Assembly (NCBI RefSeq): GCF_025244665.1
Contig: NZ_CP104205.1
Location: 744,001 to 808,000 of the forward strand
Reading direction: 5' to 3'
DNA length: 64,000 nt
Source of the DNA: Maribacter litopenaei
GTDB taxonomy: Bacteria; Bacteroidota; Bacteroidia; Flavobacteriales; Flavobacteriaceae
Below the pieces are notes generated by a model that searched no databases, had not been told where the DNA came from, and worked only from the letters and a program-made list of their open reading frames with translations. Position 1 is the stretch's first letter; each line of letters starts with the position of its first letter. Both the position numbers and the translations under genes were made by a program. Below are positions 10,685 to 20,850 of this stretch, in pieces.

Positions 10685-12058
10685 TTATTGAAACAAGTAT
10701 TTTAGTTTTTTGGCCAGTCTAATTGGTAGACGATAGGGTGCATACCGAAGGGGGATTTCCGGCCAAAAGCTTTTTTTAATGATTCCTTTTTGATGTGAAA
10801 AGGTATCAAAGGAATATTTTCCGTGATATCTTCCTATTCCCGAAGCACCTATCCCCCCAAAAGGAAGCTTACTGTTTGTGATATGTAGTAAGGTATCATT
10901 AATGACCCCACCTCCAAAACTATATTCCTTAATAATCAGTTCCCTGAACTTTTTGTCCTTACTAAATACATATAGTGCCAGTGGCCTCTCATAATTTGAT
11001 AGGTGTCTTTCAATGTCTTCTATGGAATCATAAGAGATTATGGGAAGCAAAGGCCCAAAAATTTCACCTTCCATAATTTTGCTATTCAAATCTGGTTCGT
11101 TCACTAAAGTGGGGGATAGGTATCGGGTTTGGTCATTAAAATCGCCCCCAAATAGGAGTTGCTCTCCTAATAACATTTGCTTTAGGTCTTTGTAATGTGA
11201 TTCAGTGGCAATACGTGCCAAATCGGGAGAATCCTCCATGGACTTTCCATATAGTTCACCTATGCCATTAATGATTTCTTGGACCAATTTATCCTTTATC
11301 TCTTTATGGGCCAAGATGTAATCCGGGGCAATACAGGTTTGCCCACAGTTTAGAAACTTGCCCCATGCAATACGCTTTGCGGTAACTTTAAGGGAGGCCG
11401 TATTATCCACAATACAGGGATTCTTACCTCCCAATTCTAGGGTTACAGGTGTGAGGTGTTCCGCGGCCTTTTGATAAATGATTTTTCCCACTTTGGTGCT
11501 TCCCGTGAAAAATATGTAATCCCATTTTAATGATAATAATTCTTGTGAGGTTTCTTTACCACCTTCTATCACAGCCACATATTCCTCCGGAAACACTTCG
11601 GAAATGATTTCATATATAATTTTTGAAGTATTACTTGTAAATTCAGAAGGTTTTAGGATAGCGGTATTACCGGCCGCCAAAGCCCCGATAAGTGGAGAAA
11701 TAGTTAGTAGAAAAGGATAATTCCAAGGTGCAATAATGAGCGTATTTCCATACGGTTGGGGGTAAAGCCAATCCGAGGAAGGAAAATTGGCCCATATTGA
11801 GGACATCCTTTTTGGCTTACTCCGGATATCTATATTTTTTAAAGCCTCGTCCAATTCGTAGAGTATGAATTGGGTTTCTGTTGCTAGCGATTCGAACTTC
11901 GGTTTTTTAAAGTCAGCATATAACGCATCACAAATTTGATCTTCATATTCTAGCACAGCTTTTTTGAGTTTTTTTAAATAGGACTTTCTGAGCCTTACAT
12001 TCCTTGTAGCTCCGGAACCAAAAAAGTCCTTTTGCTTTTTAACCAATGATGCAATCAT
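10685..12058 (-). CDS. Aldehyde dehydrogenase (class 3-like)
   Basis: An NAD(P)-dependent aldehyde dehydrogenase of 457 residues, intact. The cofactor region PWNYPFLLTISPLIGALAAGN, the general base in VTLELGGKNP and the catalytic Cys in FLNCGQTCIAPDY are all present. Length and the C-terminal PFGGIGASGIGRYHGKYSF, followed by a basic hydrophobic tail, resemble ALDH3-type enzymes, which oxidise medium- or long-chain aldehydes. It follows the SDR/DUF2867 gene by 9 bp on the same strand and is likely co-transcribed with it. The substrate is unknown. Confidence 0.94.
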   Translation of the reverse strand: MIASLVKKQKDFFGSGATRNVRLRKSYLKKLKKAVLEYEDQICDALYADFKKPKFESLATETQFILYELDEALKNIDIRSKPKRMSSIWANFPSSDWLYPQPYGNTLIIAPWNYPFLLTISPLIGALAAGNTAILKPSEFTSNTSKIIYEIISEVFPEEYVAVIEGGKETSQELLSLKWDYIFFTGSTKVGKIIYQKAAEHLTPVTLELGGKNPCIVDNTASLKVTAKRIAWGKFLNCGQTCIAPDYILAHKEIKDKLVQEIINGIGELYGKSMEDSPDLARIATESHYKDLKQMLLGEQLLFGGDFNDQTRYLSPTLVNEPDLNSKIMEGEIFGPLLPIISYDSIEDIERHLSNYERPLALYVFSKDKKFRELIIKEYSFGGGVINDTLLHITNSKLPFGGIGASGIGRYHGKYSFDTFSHQKGIIKKSFWPEIPLRYAPYRLPIRLAKKLKYLFQ

Positions 12059-12067
12059 ATATCAATT

Positions 12068-13490
12068 CTATTTTGCAATATTTCGTATCATTCCTCCAAA
12101 AATAAAATAATGAAAGGGTATAAGGCTGTACCAGTACAAGCGCCCTTTTAATCCTCTCGGCCTAAAGGTCGCGGTCTGATGCAATATATTGTCCTTGTCA
12201 ATTTTAAATTCGAGCCAAGCTTCCCCGGGCAATTTCATTTCCGCGAACAGTAGTAATCTTCTCTTCTTTTTGTCTGCAAGGAGAACTCGCCAAAAATCCA
12301 AAGAATCACCCGGGTATATTCTATCCGGGTGTGTTCGCCCCCTACGTAGGCCCACACCTCCTATGAGTTTGTCCAAGAAGCCCCTAATTTTCCAAAGTGT
12401 ATTACCGTAATACCAACCATGGTCACCCCCAATTTTCCGAGATATTTTCTATGGTTTTTTTCGAATCGGCGACTTTAATAGTTTGATGGTCTTTCAGGAT
12501 ACCGTATTTGGGAACTTGGATGTATTTCTCCGGACTTCGGTTGAAACGCCCACTCACCATACTATCCTTCCAACTACTTATAACCAAGTTTTGCTCAATT
12601 TTTTTAAAGGCCATTTTAATGGCCTCTTTGTAACTATGTGTTTTAATTTGAAGTAAATCGGCCAGTTTGTTATCCTTTGCCACAACTTCAATTTTCATGC
12701 TGTCCACAAGGTTCAATGCAAGCTTATAGGAGGTTGAGGTAACAAAATACAACCAATAGGATGATAACTTTGGGGTCATCACAGGTACTGTAAATATCCA
12801 ATTTTTAAAGCCTCTTACTTGAGCATATTGATGCAGCATTTGCTTATACGTAAGTACATCCGATCCTGCAATGTCAAAAGATTCGTTAAAGGTTTTTTCA
12901 TTGCCCAAAACACCGATGAGAAATGAAATCACATCTCGTATGGCAATAGGATGTGTTTTGGTCAAGACCCATTTTGGAGTTATCATAATAGGTAGTTTTT
13001 CGCAAAGGTCCCGAATGATTTCAAAGGAAGAACTTCCGGAACCTACGATAATTCCTGCCCGAAGTACAGTTAGTGAAAACGCTCCTTTTGATAATATATC
13101 CTCCACATTTTTTCTTGAACTTAAATGCTTGGATAGTTTTTCATCGTTCACAATACCACTGAGATAAATGACCTGTTGAATGTTGGTAGCATTTGCATAG
13201 GAATTAAAATTTCTTGCCGTGGTGGCTTCCTTTTCGTCAAAATTGGTGGTGGACGAACTCATGGAGTGAATCAAAAAATAAGCAGCGTCCAAGTCTTTAG
13301 GAAGTAATTCTCGATTGGGATCTTCCAAAAAATCAATTTCAACAATGGCTATTTGCTCTTTTAGTTCCTCGTCAATGGAAAATCTGCTGGAATCCCTTAC
13401 TGCACAGACTACTTCATGACCATCTGCAATCAATTGGGGTAATAAGCGCATTCCTATGTAGCCATTGGCACCAGTGAGTAGAATTTTCAT
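12068..13490 (-). CDS. NAD(P)-binding SDR-type protein with DUF2867 domain (1-bp insertion)
   Basis: The N-terminal half is an atypical SDR Rossmann domain (MKILLTGANGYIGMRLLPQL, glycine-rich NAD(P) loop) and the C-terminal half is DUF2867 (GVGLRRGRTHPDRIYPGDSL, MKLPGEAWLEFKI). The frame is broken at 12437-12442, where the plus strand reads CCGAGA. Reading CCAGA there restores NIWKIGGDHGWYYGNTLW on the coding strand and joins the halves into about 473 residues, the normal length of this two-domain family. The biochemical role is not established. The neighbouring aldehyde dehydrogenase is only 9 bp downstream. Confidence 0.9.
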
Positions 13491-13532
13491 AGCATAACTT
13501 TCAATTTTATTAAACCAAAAAACCGTGAAAAA

Positions 13533-13958
13533 TCATAAATCCTCCAAGGATGTAGGGGTATTATCTGCCTTATATCCCAACAACTTTTTAAAAAACTTCT
13601 GTACCGCTTTGGTGTCCGAGGCTACTTTGATATAATATTGGTCCCTGTACAATGAGTAAACAGAGGATTCTCCTTTGTATAGGGTCAGTTTGTAATAAGG
13701 CACTATAAGGGCAAACGTTTCCAATAGTGACCGGAACCTAACAATAACACCGTTAGGTCTTAGTTCGATGTTGCATGTGTCCCTATTATTGTCCAAAATG
13801 AGCAAATTTTTTATTTCAACGCTTGCGTCTGTGATGATGAGTTTTGGGGAACCAATGCCGCCCATATCCCATCTTTCTTTCAACGTAAAAGGCTTGCCCA
13901 CTTCTTGGTCGATCCTTTGCGAAACCGACTTGTTGTTGTAGGATACATTCAATATCAC
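13533..13958 (-). CDS. Hypothetical protein (141 aa)
   Basis: I do not recognise a family. The 141-residue product is mixed beta-rich, lacks a signal peptide or membrane segment, and has a central LNPNG-like turn (ELRPNGVIVRFRSLL) and a C-terminal KKLLGYKADNTPTSLEDL. It is transcribed towards the SDR/DUF2867 gene and starts about 130 bp from the divergent argS. Its codon use resembles that of its neighbours. It is probably a conserved flavobacterial cytoplasmic protein. Confidence 0.7.
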   Translation of the reverse strand: MILNVSYNNKSVSQRIDQEVGKPFTLKERWDMGGIGSPKLIITDASVEIKNLLILDNNRDTCNIELRPNGVIVRFRSLLETFALIVPYYKLTLYKGESSVYSLYRDQYYIKVASDTKAVQKFFKKLLGYKADNTPTSLEDL

Positions 13959-14063
13959 AGGATTATTTTTTTGTAGATTCTTTTCTAATTTGAACTTAGT
14001 TATTAAAGTTAAAGAAAAGAAGGGTAATGACTATGGATTGACCGTAAAAGGGCAAAAAATGCT

Positions 14064-14071
14064 TAGTTTTG
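14064..14071 (+). promoter_or_regulatory. Promoter -7 box of argS
   Basis: TAGTTTTG is a full match to TAnnTTTG, 20 bp before the ATG. A TTG at 14038-14040 could act as the -33 element. Confidence 0.62.
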
Positions 14072-14090
14072 CAGCCTTAATTCCTAGCAG

Positions 14091-15874
14091 ATGAACATAG
14101 AACAAATTCTCGATGCCAAAGTAAAAGAAGCTGTCATGGCTTCATATGGAGTAGAATTGACATCCGTTGAATTTCAGCCCACAAGAAAGGATTTTGAAGG
14201 AGATGTTACCGTAGTGGTTTTTCCTATGCTAAGACAGGTAAAGGGAAACCCTGTACAGATTGGAGAACAGATAGGTACCTATTTGGAAAAGGAAGTAGAC
14301 GAAGTTGCCGGGTTTAATGTGGTGAAGGGTTTTTTGAATATTATCATAGCGGATAGTTATTACCTCAACTTTTTTAAAGAGGTAAAAGAAGATGCTCATT
14401 TCGGTCTCGGTTCCAACATCGAAAGAGGCCATCATGGTGGAATATTCTTCTCCCAATACTAACAAGCCCTTGCATTTAGGTCATATTCGAAACAATCTTT
14501 TGGGATATTCCGTTGCAGAAATTTTAAAAGCCTCCGGAAAAAAGGTATATAAGACGCAGATTATAAACGACCGCGGTATCCACATCTGTAAGAGTATGCT
14601 AGCTTGGCAGCGATTTGGAAATGGTGAAACCCCTGAGAGTATAGGGGTTAAGGGTGATAAGCTAGTAGGTAATTACTATGTGGCTTTTGATAAGGCTTAT
14701 AAAGATGAAATAGCTCAACTTGTGGGTAAGGGCATAGATAAAAAAGTCGCGGAAAAGGAAGCCCCTATTTTATTGGAAGCCCAAAAAATGCTTCAAAAAT
14801 GGGAGTCAGGTGATGAAGAAGTGGTAGGACTTTGGAAAAAGATGAACGGTTGGGTCTATGAGGGTTTTGAAACTACCTACAAGAACTTAGGTGTAGATTT
14901 TGACATTTATTATTACGAGAGCGACACCTATTTGCTAGGAAAGGACGTGGTGGCCGAAGGTTTGGATAAAGGCGTTTTCTATAAGAAGGAGGATGGTAGT
15001 GTATGGATAGATTTGACCGAGGAGGGGCTTGACGAAAAAATCGTACTGCGTTCCGATGGAACGGCCGTTTATATGACCCAGGATATTGGTACGGCCATAC
15101 AAAGGGTAAAGGATTACCCGAGATATCAATGGAATGGTGTATACCGTTGGGAATGAACAGGACTATCATTTTAAAGTGTTGTTTTTGATTCTGAAAAAGC
15201 TTGGCTTTTCCTGGGCGGAGAAGTTATACCATTTGAGCTATGGAATGGTCGATTTACCTAGCGGTAAGATGAAGAGTAGGGAAGGAACGGTTGTGGATGC
15301 AGATGATTTGATGGCGGATATGACTAAAACGGCTCGGGATATTTCCGAAGAACTTGGAAAACTGGAAGGCTATTCGGCATCGGAACGCGAGGAACTTTAT
15401 AAAATGATAGGGCTAGGGGCCTTAAAATATTATATACTCAAGGTTGACCCAAAGAAACGGATTTTATTCGATCCGGAGGAGTCAGTCGATTTTCAGGGTA
15501 ATACAGGTCCCTTTATTCAGTATACCTACGCGCGTATCCAGTCCATTTTAAGAAAGGCCGAAGAGACTAATGTGAATATAAGTTCTGCAGCTCAAGTTTC
15601 GGAATTACACTTAAAAGAAAAGGAGTTGTTGAAACAAATACAGTTGTTTCCCGAAACCATACAATTGGCGGCAGAAAATTATAGTCCGGCCTTGATTGCC
15701 AATTACACGTATGACTTAGTCAAGGAATTCAACTCTTTTTACCAGCAGGTATCCATTCTTGGAGAGGCGGAAGAACGAAAGAAGGTGTTTAGGGTTCAAT
15801 TATCAAAAAAGATAGGTGACACTATTAAGACAGCTTTCAGAATGCTGGGCATCGAAGTTCCGGAAAGGATGTAG
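14091..15874 (+). CDS. argS: Arginyl-tRNA synthetase (two 1-bp insertions)
   Basis: A class I aminoacyl-tRNA synthetase charging tRNA-Arg. The N-terminal additional domain (residues 1-100), the HIGH motif in NKPLHLGHIRNN, the catalytic core (DGTAVYMTQDIGTA, NEQDYHF), the KMSKS-like KMKSREG and the anticodon-binding DALR domain (TGPFIQYTYARIQSI, GIEVPERM) are all present in three frames. Both breaks are the same error: TCTCGG at 14405-14410 (TCTGG restores HFGLVPTSKE) and CCGAGA at 15118-15123 (CCAGA restores DYPDINGMVYTVG). Corrected length is 593 residues, as expected. The gene is essential. Confidence 0.96.
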
Positions 15875-15895
15875 ATAGGAATTCAAAATAATAAG

Positions 15896-16708
15896 ATGGA
15901 AATCATAATAGAAATTCTCACAATTTTTTTAGTGATTTCCTTTTTGGTGTATCTACTGTATGTTATCTATTACACGCTCGATTTATTCTTCCTGAATCCG
16001 TTTGAAAGAATTCCATTGCTCACCGAAATTGAGAAAAAAACTATAGCAACCAACTTACCTTTTTATCTCACATTAAACAAGCGTCTGAAGAAACGTTTTG
16101 AAAAAAGGGTAACCCGTTTTAGACAAAGAAAGAAAATTATATTTCATGAGGAGGTACAAAACAAAGAAGAGATAACGTTGTTGCTTTCAGCAACTGGCGT
16201 TATGCTTACCCTTGGCATGGCCGACTTCCTAATACTGTCCATTAAAAGAATCCTTATTTATCCATCGTCTTATTATTCAAGAATTTCCAAGCAACATCAT
16301 CATGGGGAATATCATCCGCGCCTCAAAACGTTGGTGTTATCCGCTGAGCATCTAAGGGAAGGCTTCAGGATTCCCAATGATAGTTTAAATCCGGCCGTAC
16401 ACGAATTTGCCCATGCACTAAGCTTCAATGTAGCCAATAAGTTGAATATAAGGTCTTTCCTGTTTATGATTGGTATGGGCAGCATAAAGAGACTTCTTAA
16501 ACAGCCCGAGTTCATATCTCAATGGCAAGAAAATCAATATTTTAGGGAATATGGAAGAACAAATTCCCATGAATTTTTTGCCGTAGCGGTGGAAAGTTTT
16601 GTAGAAACTCCGGAGGCATTTAAAAGCCATTTTCCCGAACTATACAAAACTCTTCAGTTCATGCTGAACATGCGGTTTTATAGATTGCCGGATGGTATCA
16701 AAAACTAA
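15896..16708 (+). CDS. Zinc-dependent peptidase, M90/MtfA-like, membrane anchored
   Basis: The intact 270-residue protein starts with a strong transmembrane helix (residues 3-32) and carries the MtfA signature: the zinc motif HEFAH near residue 165 and a downstream SHEFFAVAVESFVETPEAF with the third ligand. In E. coli MtfA is a peptidase that binds the Mlc repressor. Here the anchor and a second hydrophobic patch suggest a membrane-associated version. It starts 21 bp after argS and its end overlaps the convergent TonB-receptor gene by 11 bp. Confidence 0.87.
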   Translation: MEIIIEILTIFLVISFLVYLLYVIYYTLDLFFLNPFERIPLLTEIEKKTIATNLPFYLTLNKRLKKRFEKRVTRFRQRKKIIFHEEVQNKEEITLLLSATGVMLTLGMADFLILSIKRILIYPSSYYSRISKQHHHGEYHPRLKTLVLSAEHLREGFRIPNDSLNPAVHEFAHALSFNVANKLNIRSFLFMIGMGSIKRLLKQPEFISQWQENQYFREYGRTNSHEFFAVAVESFVETPEAFKSHFPELYKTLQFMLNMRFYRLPDGIKN

Positions 16709-19228
16709 TACGAAAACTTGCATTGGGTGTAACACCCAGCGAAATACGACGTACTGTTTCAATTTCACCACTATCGTTAAGGCGGTAGTAGGTGTTCAAT
16801 TCATTCTTTCTATTGGTAAAGTTTAGGATCGAGGCTCCCAATGAGGCCTTTACCCTGCTACTTAAGTTAAAGTCATAGTTCGCAGAGGCATCCGCCCTAA
16901 AATATTCGGGTAGCCGACTGCTATTTGGTGGATCATAGTTAATTTCATTGGGTACAACGGTGGCGTCAATAGGGTTCGTTGCATCTGGTTGCGTATAGGG
17001 TTTGCCGGACCTATAATTTAAACCCATACCTATTTTGAAATTGTTGTAATTATAATTTCCTGCCAACGTAAAGGAATGTTCCAGTTCTAGATTATTCGGA
17101 AAATTAGGCGGTACAATACTATTAAAAGTATAGTTGTTATCATTGTAGGCATAACTGAACCAAGCGCTATAGTCATTGGTTTTTTTATTGACCAAAAATT
17201 CAAGCCCTTTTACCGAGATATTCCCCAATTTCTCCATTGAACTGATTTTGATTTTGGAATCCTTGGGTATACACATTTATACCGGTAACATTTTTGTAAA
17301 AGGCTTCAATACCCACATACAATCTATTTTCATCATAATTAATGCCAAGTGATCCCTGCTTGCTTTGAACTACGGGCAACACATTTTCGTCTGCTAAGGT
17401 CCACCTCCTTTTTTCCAGTCCTAGAAAGTTCTGCTCCAAGTCTATAATTTGATTGGTATACTGACTTTTAAATTCCCCCAAGGCCTCTAGCTTAAAATTT
17501 GGTACAAATTCATAGGCTACACTCAACCTAGGCTCAATCAAAATTTTCTCAAACGTGTTGATATTTGCTATATAGTTAAGTCTACCGCCCATTTGGGCAA
17601 ACAAATTTTTGTCTTCGGCCTCGTAGCGTAATTCAGAATATATGCTGTTAGACCTGATGACACCTTTTACACTACTTTCAAAAAAGGGCTGGTTGAGTCT
17701 TGTTATATTTTCGATACCGGTTTCGGTAAATTGGTAACCGTTTATCCAGTTTAAGGTAGGGTTCAATTTGTAATTGGTATTCAATTTCGCACTGGATTCC
17801 TTAACCAGATTGTTTTGATACAATTGCCGGGAGGCACTCTCCGTAATACTAAAGGCCGTTAGCCTATATTGGGTATAGTAGACGTTAGCATGTGTGGAGA
17901 AATTATCCGTCCATTCACTTTCGAGGCTTCCGCCGAAAGAAATGTTTATTTGATCCAAAGAGCTTTCGGTAGTTTCGTTATCATCTCTATTCACTGTTAT
18001 ATTGTCCAGATCATTGTTGATATGTATCAGGCTCACCCTAATTTTGTGATACGGGTCTATGTCGTACAACAATTTGCCCGTAAAGTCGTAAAAATAAAAG
18101 TCATTGTCCGTTCGCACTTCGCTATCTTGAAATGCCTTTTCCGAAAAAGTGGTATACGTGGGTGTTTGTAAAAAATCAGTTAAGGACTCTCCTACCGGAG
18201 AATTGAACAGCCAAGTTTTCGGCCGGAGGAATTTGGCCATATACATCCCCGCTTATAAGATTGAAGCCCGCCCCGCCATAAACAGATTCTTCAATGTTAT
18301 TTCGTGTGCGCATATCCATTAAACCACTAACACCATCTCCATACATTGCGCTGGTTCCATTTTTTATGACAGTGATTTTATCCGTCAGATAAGGGTTAAA
18401 GGCCGAAATAAGACCAAAAAAGTGACCGGACTGGTACATTTTAATCCCGTCCCATAAAATTAGGTTTTGGTCGTTGGTTCCTCCACGAATATTAATGTCG
18501 GAAACGGTTTCGTCCACACTCTTTATTCCTGGGAGGGATTGGATCGATTGTAAAATGTCCGGCTCTATCAAACCAGGAAGTATCCCGAATTCTGCGGTAT
18601 TCATTTGAATGCTTCCGTCCGAAAATTTTGCAAGACCATCGGTAAGGAATTTATATACCACCACTTCTTCCAGTTCCTGGTAACTAAGGGCCAAAGTGAG
18701 GGTAGCGCAAGGGGTCCGGTTGGTCAATTTTTCCGCTGAAATAATATAGGGTTTGAACCCTAAATGGCTGATTTGGATAATGGCCGTTCTAGGAACGTTA
18801 TCAAACATAAAATGGCCGTCCATATCGGTAATTTTGGCCTCGTCAGAATCCAATATTCTCACGGTAGCACCAGGTATGGAATTGCTTTCAAAGTTGTCCA
18901 GTACGGTACCACATATGGAAATAGTGTTTCTGAATGTTACCGAGTAATAGCGGTCACTAAGTTTTTCAATTTGAAATGGCGTTTGCCTTTTGATATGTTC
19001 AATGATAGCTTGTAGTTCATCGGAATCTGGTTTTACGATCTGTAAACCCTCCAAATCGTTATCAGCAAAGGAAAACTTTACGTTGTATTGGTTTTCCAAT
19101 TCCTGGAGCAAACCAATCACTGAAATTTTTGGTTGGGATGTAACTTGTGTATGCCCATTATTCACAGGGAATAACAGAAAAGGTATAAAAAGATAAACCG
19201 TAAGCGATTTAAGGGGCGCTTTCCTCAT
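16698..19228 (-). CDS. TonB-dependent receptor with STN signalling domain (two insertions)
   Basis: An outer-membrane transducer of about 843 residues. Order: signal peptide (1-27), secretin/TonB short N-terminal domain (about 30-95, NVKFSFADNDLEGL), carboxypeptidase-like regulatory domain (GTVLDNFESNSIPGATVRI), plug (SIQSLPGIKSVDETVSDINIRGG) and a 22-strand barrel ending in FRISF. Two breaks exist: CCGAGA at 17213-17218 (CCAGA restores GEYLVKGLEFLVNKK) and one extra base near 18185-18190 (restoring SGRRSLTDFLQTPTY). The STN domain, with FecR and an ECF sigma factor directly upstream, indicates a FecA-type signalling receptor. The transported ligand is unknown. Confidence 0.9.
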
Positions 19229-20120
19229 AGAATAGCACTTTGCTGCCCTCTAATTTATAATTAATTTGAAGAGGTATGCTTATGCTTTTCAAAGCCAAAT
19301 CTAAATTGGTATTGCTAAAAGTCCCGGTAAAGAGCTGATTTTCATCAATACCTTCAAGTGTAACCTCCAGTTATATTGACGTTGAAGTTCGGCCAAAACG
19401 TATTTTAGAGGTAAACTCTTAAAACTACTTTCTTTGTTCACCCAAGAAGGTTGTCCATTTATTTCGACCTGAGACCTTTTCAATTGGCCATTAACTGCAA
19501 TGGCAGAATTTCCGGCAGGGAGTTTGAATTCTTCATTATTGAAAATTACACTTACCAAGCCTTCATAACAAGTAACTTCAAAGAAACCGTTCCTGTTCTC
19601 CACATTGAACTGGGTTCCCAAAACGCTAATGGTGCCTTGTGAGGTAGTAACCGTAAATTTTTTGCCTTTGGCTACCTTAAAATACGCCTCTCCTTCTAGT
19701 TTGATAGCCCTATTCGAATCCCAGTTTTTTTCATTGTAAGAAAGAGTGGATTCTGCATTCAGAAGTATTTCAGAGTTATCTCGGAAGGGTAATTTCCCTA
19801 TTCTCCGCCAAATCTGTAGAAATGGTTTCGTCAAGTGAATTTATGTAAAAATAAGCACCTGTAATCAGCACTGCAATCACAGCAGCTATCCTTAGGAAGG
19901 ACTTGAAAGGGGACAGTGTAATTACTTTAGGTGTCTCTTGAACCCTTTGGGTTTGCAATCTTTCCCAAGCCTCATTCATATCAAACTCTGGTGATTCCAA
20001 TCCCTCCGAAGCATTCGCTATCTTTTGATAGGAAGCAAACTCCTTGGATTTTTTGAACTCTTCCAGTTCAGATGCTGTTAGCTCGTTATTAAGCCATTTT
20101 GCCAAGTAATTTTCCTGCAT
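19209..20120 (-). CDS. FecR-family anti-sigma factor (two frameshifts)
   Basis: The N-terminal cytoplasmic part binds the sigma factor, a single transmembrane helix follows (about 75-92, FLRIAAVIAVLITGAYFYI), and the periplasmic FecR domain (SEILLNAESTLSYN, VLGTQFNV) ends in DUF4974 (NTNLDLALKSISIPLQINYK). Breaks: TCTCGG on the plus strand at 19779-19784 (TCTGG restores REITLPDNSEILLNA) and a missing base near 19368 (restoring QYNWEVTLEGIDENQLFTG). The corrected stop at 19209-19211 overlaps the receptor start by 20 bp, indicating translational coupling. About 304 residues. Confidence 0.9.
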
Positions 20121-20232
20121 AACTTTTAGCTTTATATCTCCTTAACAACTAACTAAACAAAAACCCTACTTCTTTGATTGATAGTTGTTGGTTTTTATTT
20201 TTCAACAACTGCAAATGGCCAACAAACAACTT

Positions 20233-20745
20233 CTAAATCCCATCAATTTTTTCCCTTAGTGTTTTTAATGCCAAATGCATTCTTTTTTCAATCGCCTTCA
20301 CACTTACACCTTCCATCTCCGCTATTTCAGCATATTTTTTTCCATCGATTCTATTTAAAAGGAAGGTAGAACGTTGATTGTCCGGTAGGTCATTCAAAGC
20401 TTGGTCCAATTTTGCCTTGAATTCATTTCCCTCCATAATAAATTCAGGAGACTCATTAGTGGTTTTGAGCGTTTTATCCGCATATTTAAGACGCACCTTT
20501 TCAGCTTTTATTACATTCAAGTATAGATTGTTGGCTACCGTATATAGATAGGACTTGGCTTTCTCCGGGGTAACCTTGGCGCAATTCTCCCATAGTTTTA
20601 CAAATGCCTCTTGTACAGCATCGTGAGCCTTCTCCTCATTACCGAACTTATAATATATATAGTTGAAAATCGTTTTGGAATTAGCATTGAACAAAGCACT
20701 GTACGTACTTTCATTGCATACATCTTGATGGTCGTTTGCTTTCAA
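20233..20745 (-). CDS. RNA polymerase sigma factor, ECF (FecI-like)
   Basis: The intact 170-residue protein has sigma region 2 (FNYIYYKFGNEEKAHDAVQEAFVKLW, -10 recognition) and region 4 (LNDLPDNQRSTFLLNRIDGK, then YAEIAEMEGVSVKAIEKRMH, the helix-turn-helix for -35). It lacks region 3, as expected for ECF factors. It leads the sigma/FecR/receptor operon and lies divergently from two lipoprotein genes, which are candidate targets. In such systems ligand binding to the receptor releases the sigma factor through FecR. Confidence 0.95.
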   Translation of the reverse strand: MKANDHQDVCNESTYSALFNANSKTIFNYIYYKFGNEEKAHDAVQEAFVKLWENCAKVTPEKAKSYLYTVANNLYLNVIKAEKVRLKYADKTLKTTNESPEFIMEGNEFKAKLDQALNDLPDNQRSTFLLNRIDGKKYAEIAEMEGVSVKAIEKRMHLALKTLREKIDGI

Positions 20746-20850
20746 TACCCTGTTTTTTTCAAAGATATTTTAAAAAAAATAAAAAAGCAGGTAGGGTTTT
20801 TCAAATGTCGGTTGTTTTAATGCTGAATAAACATACAATACCAAATCGTT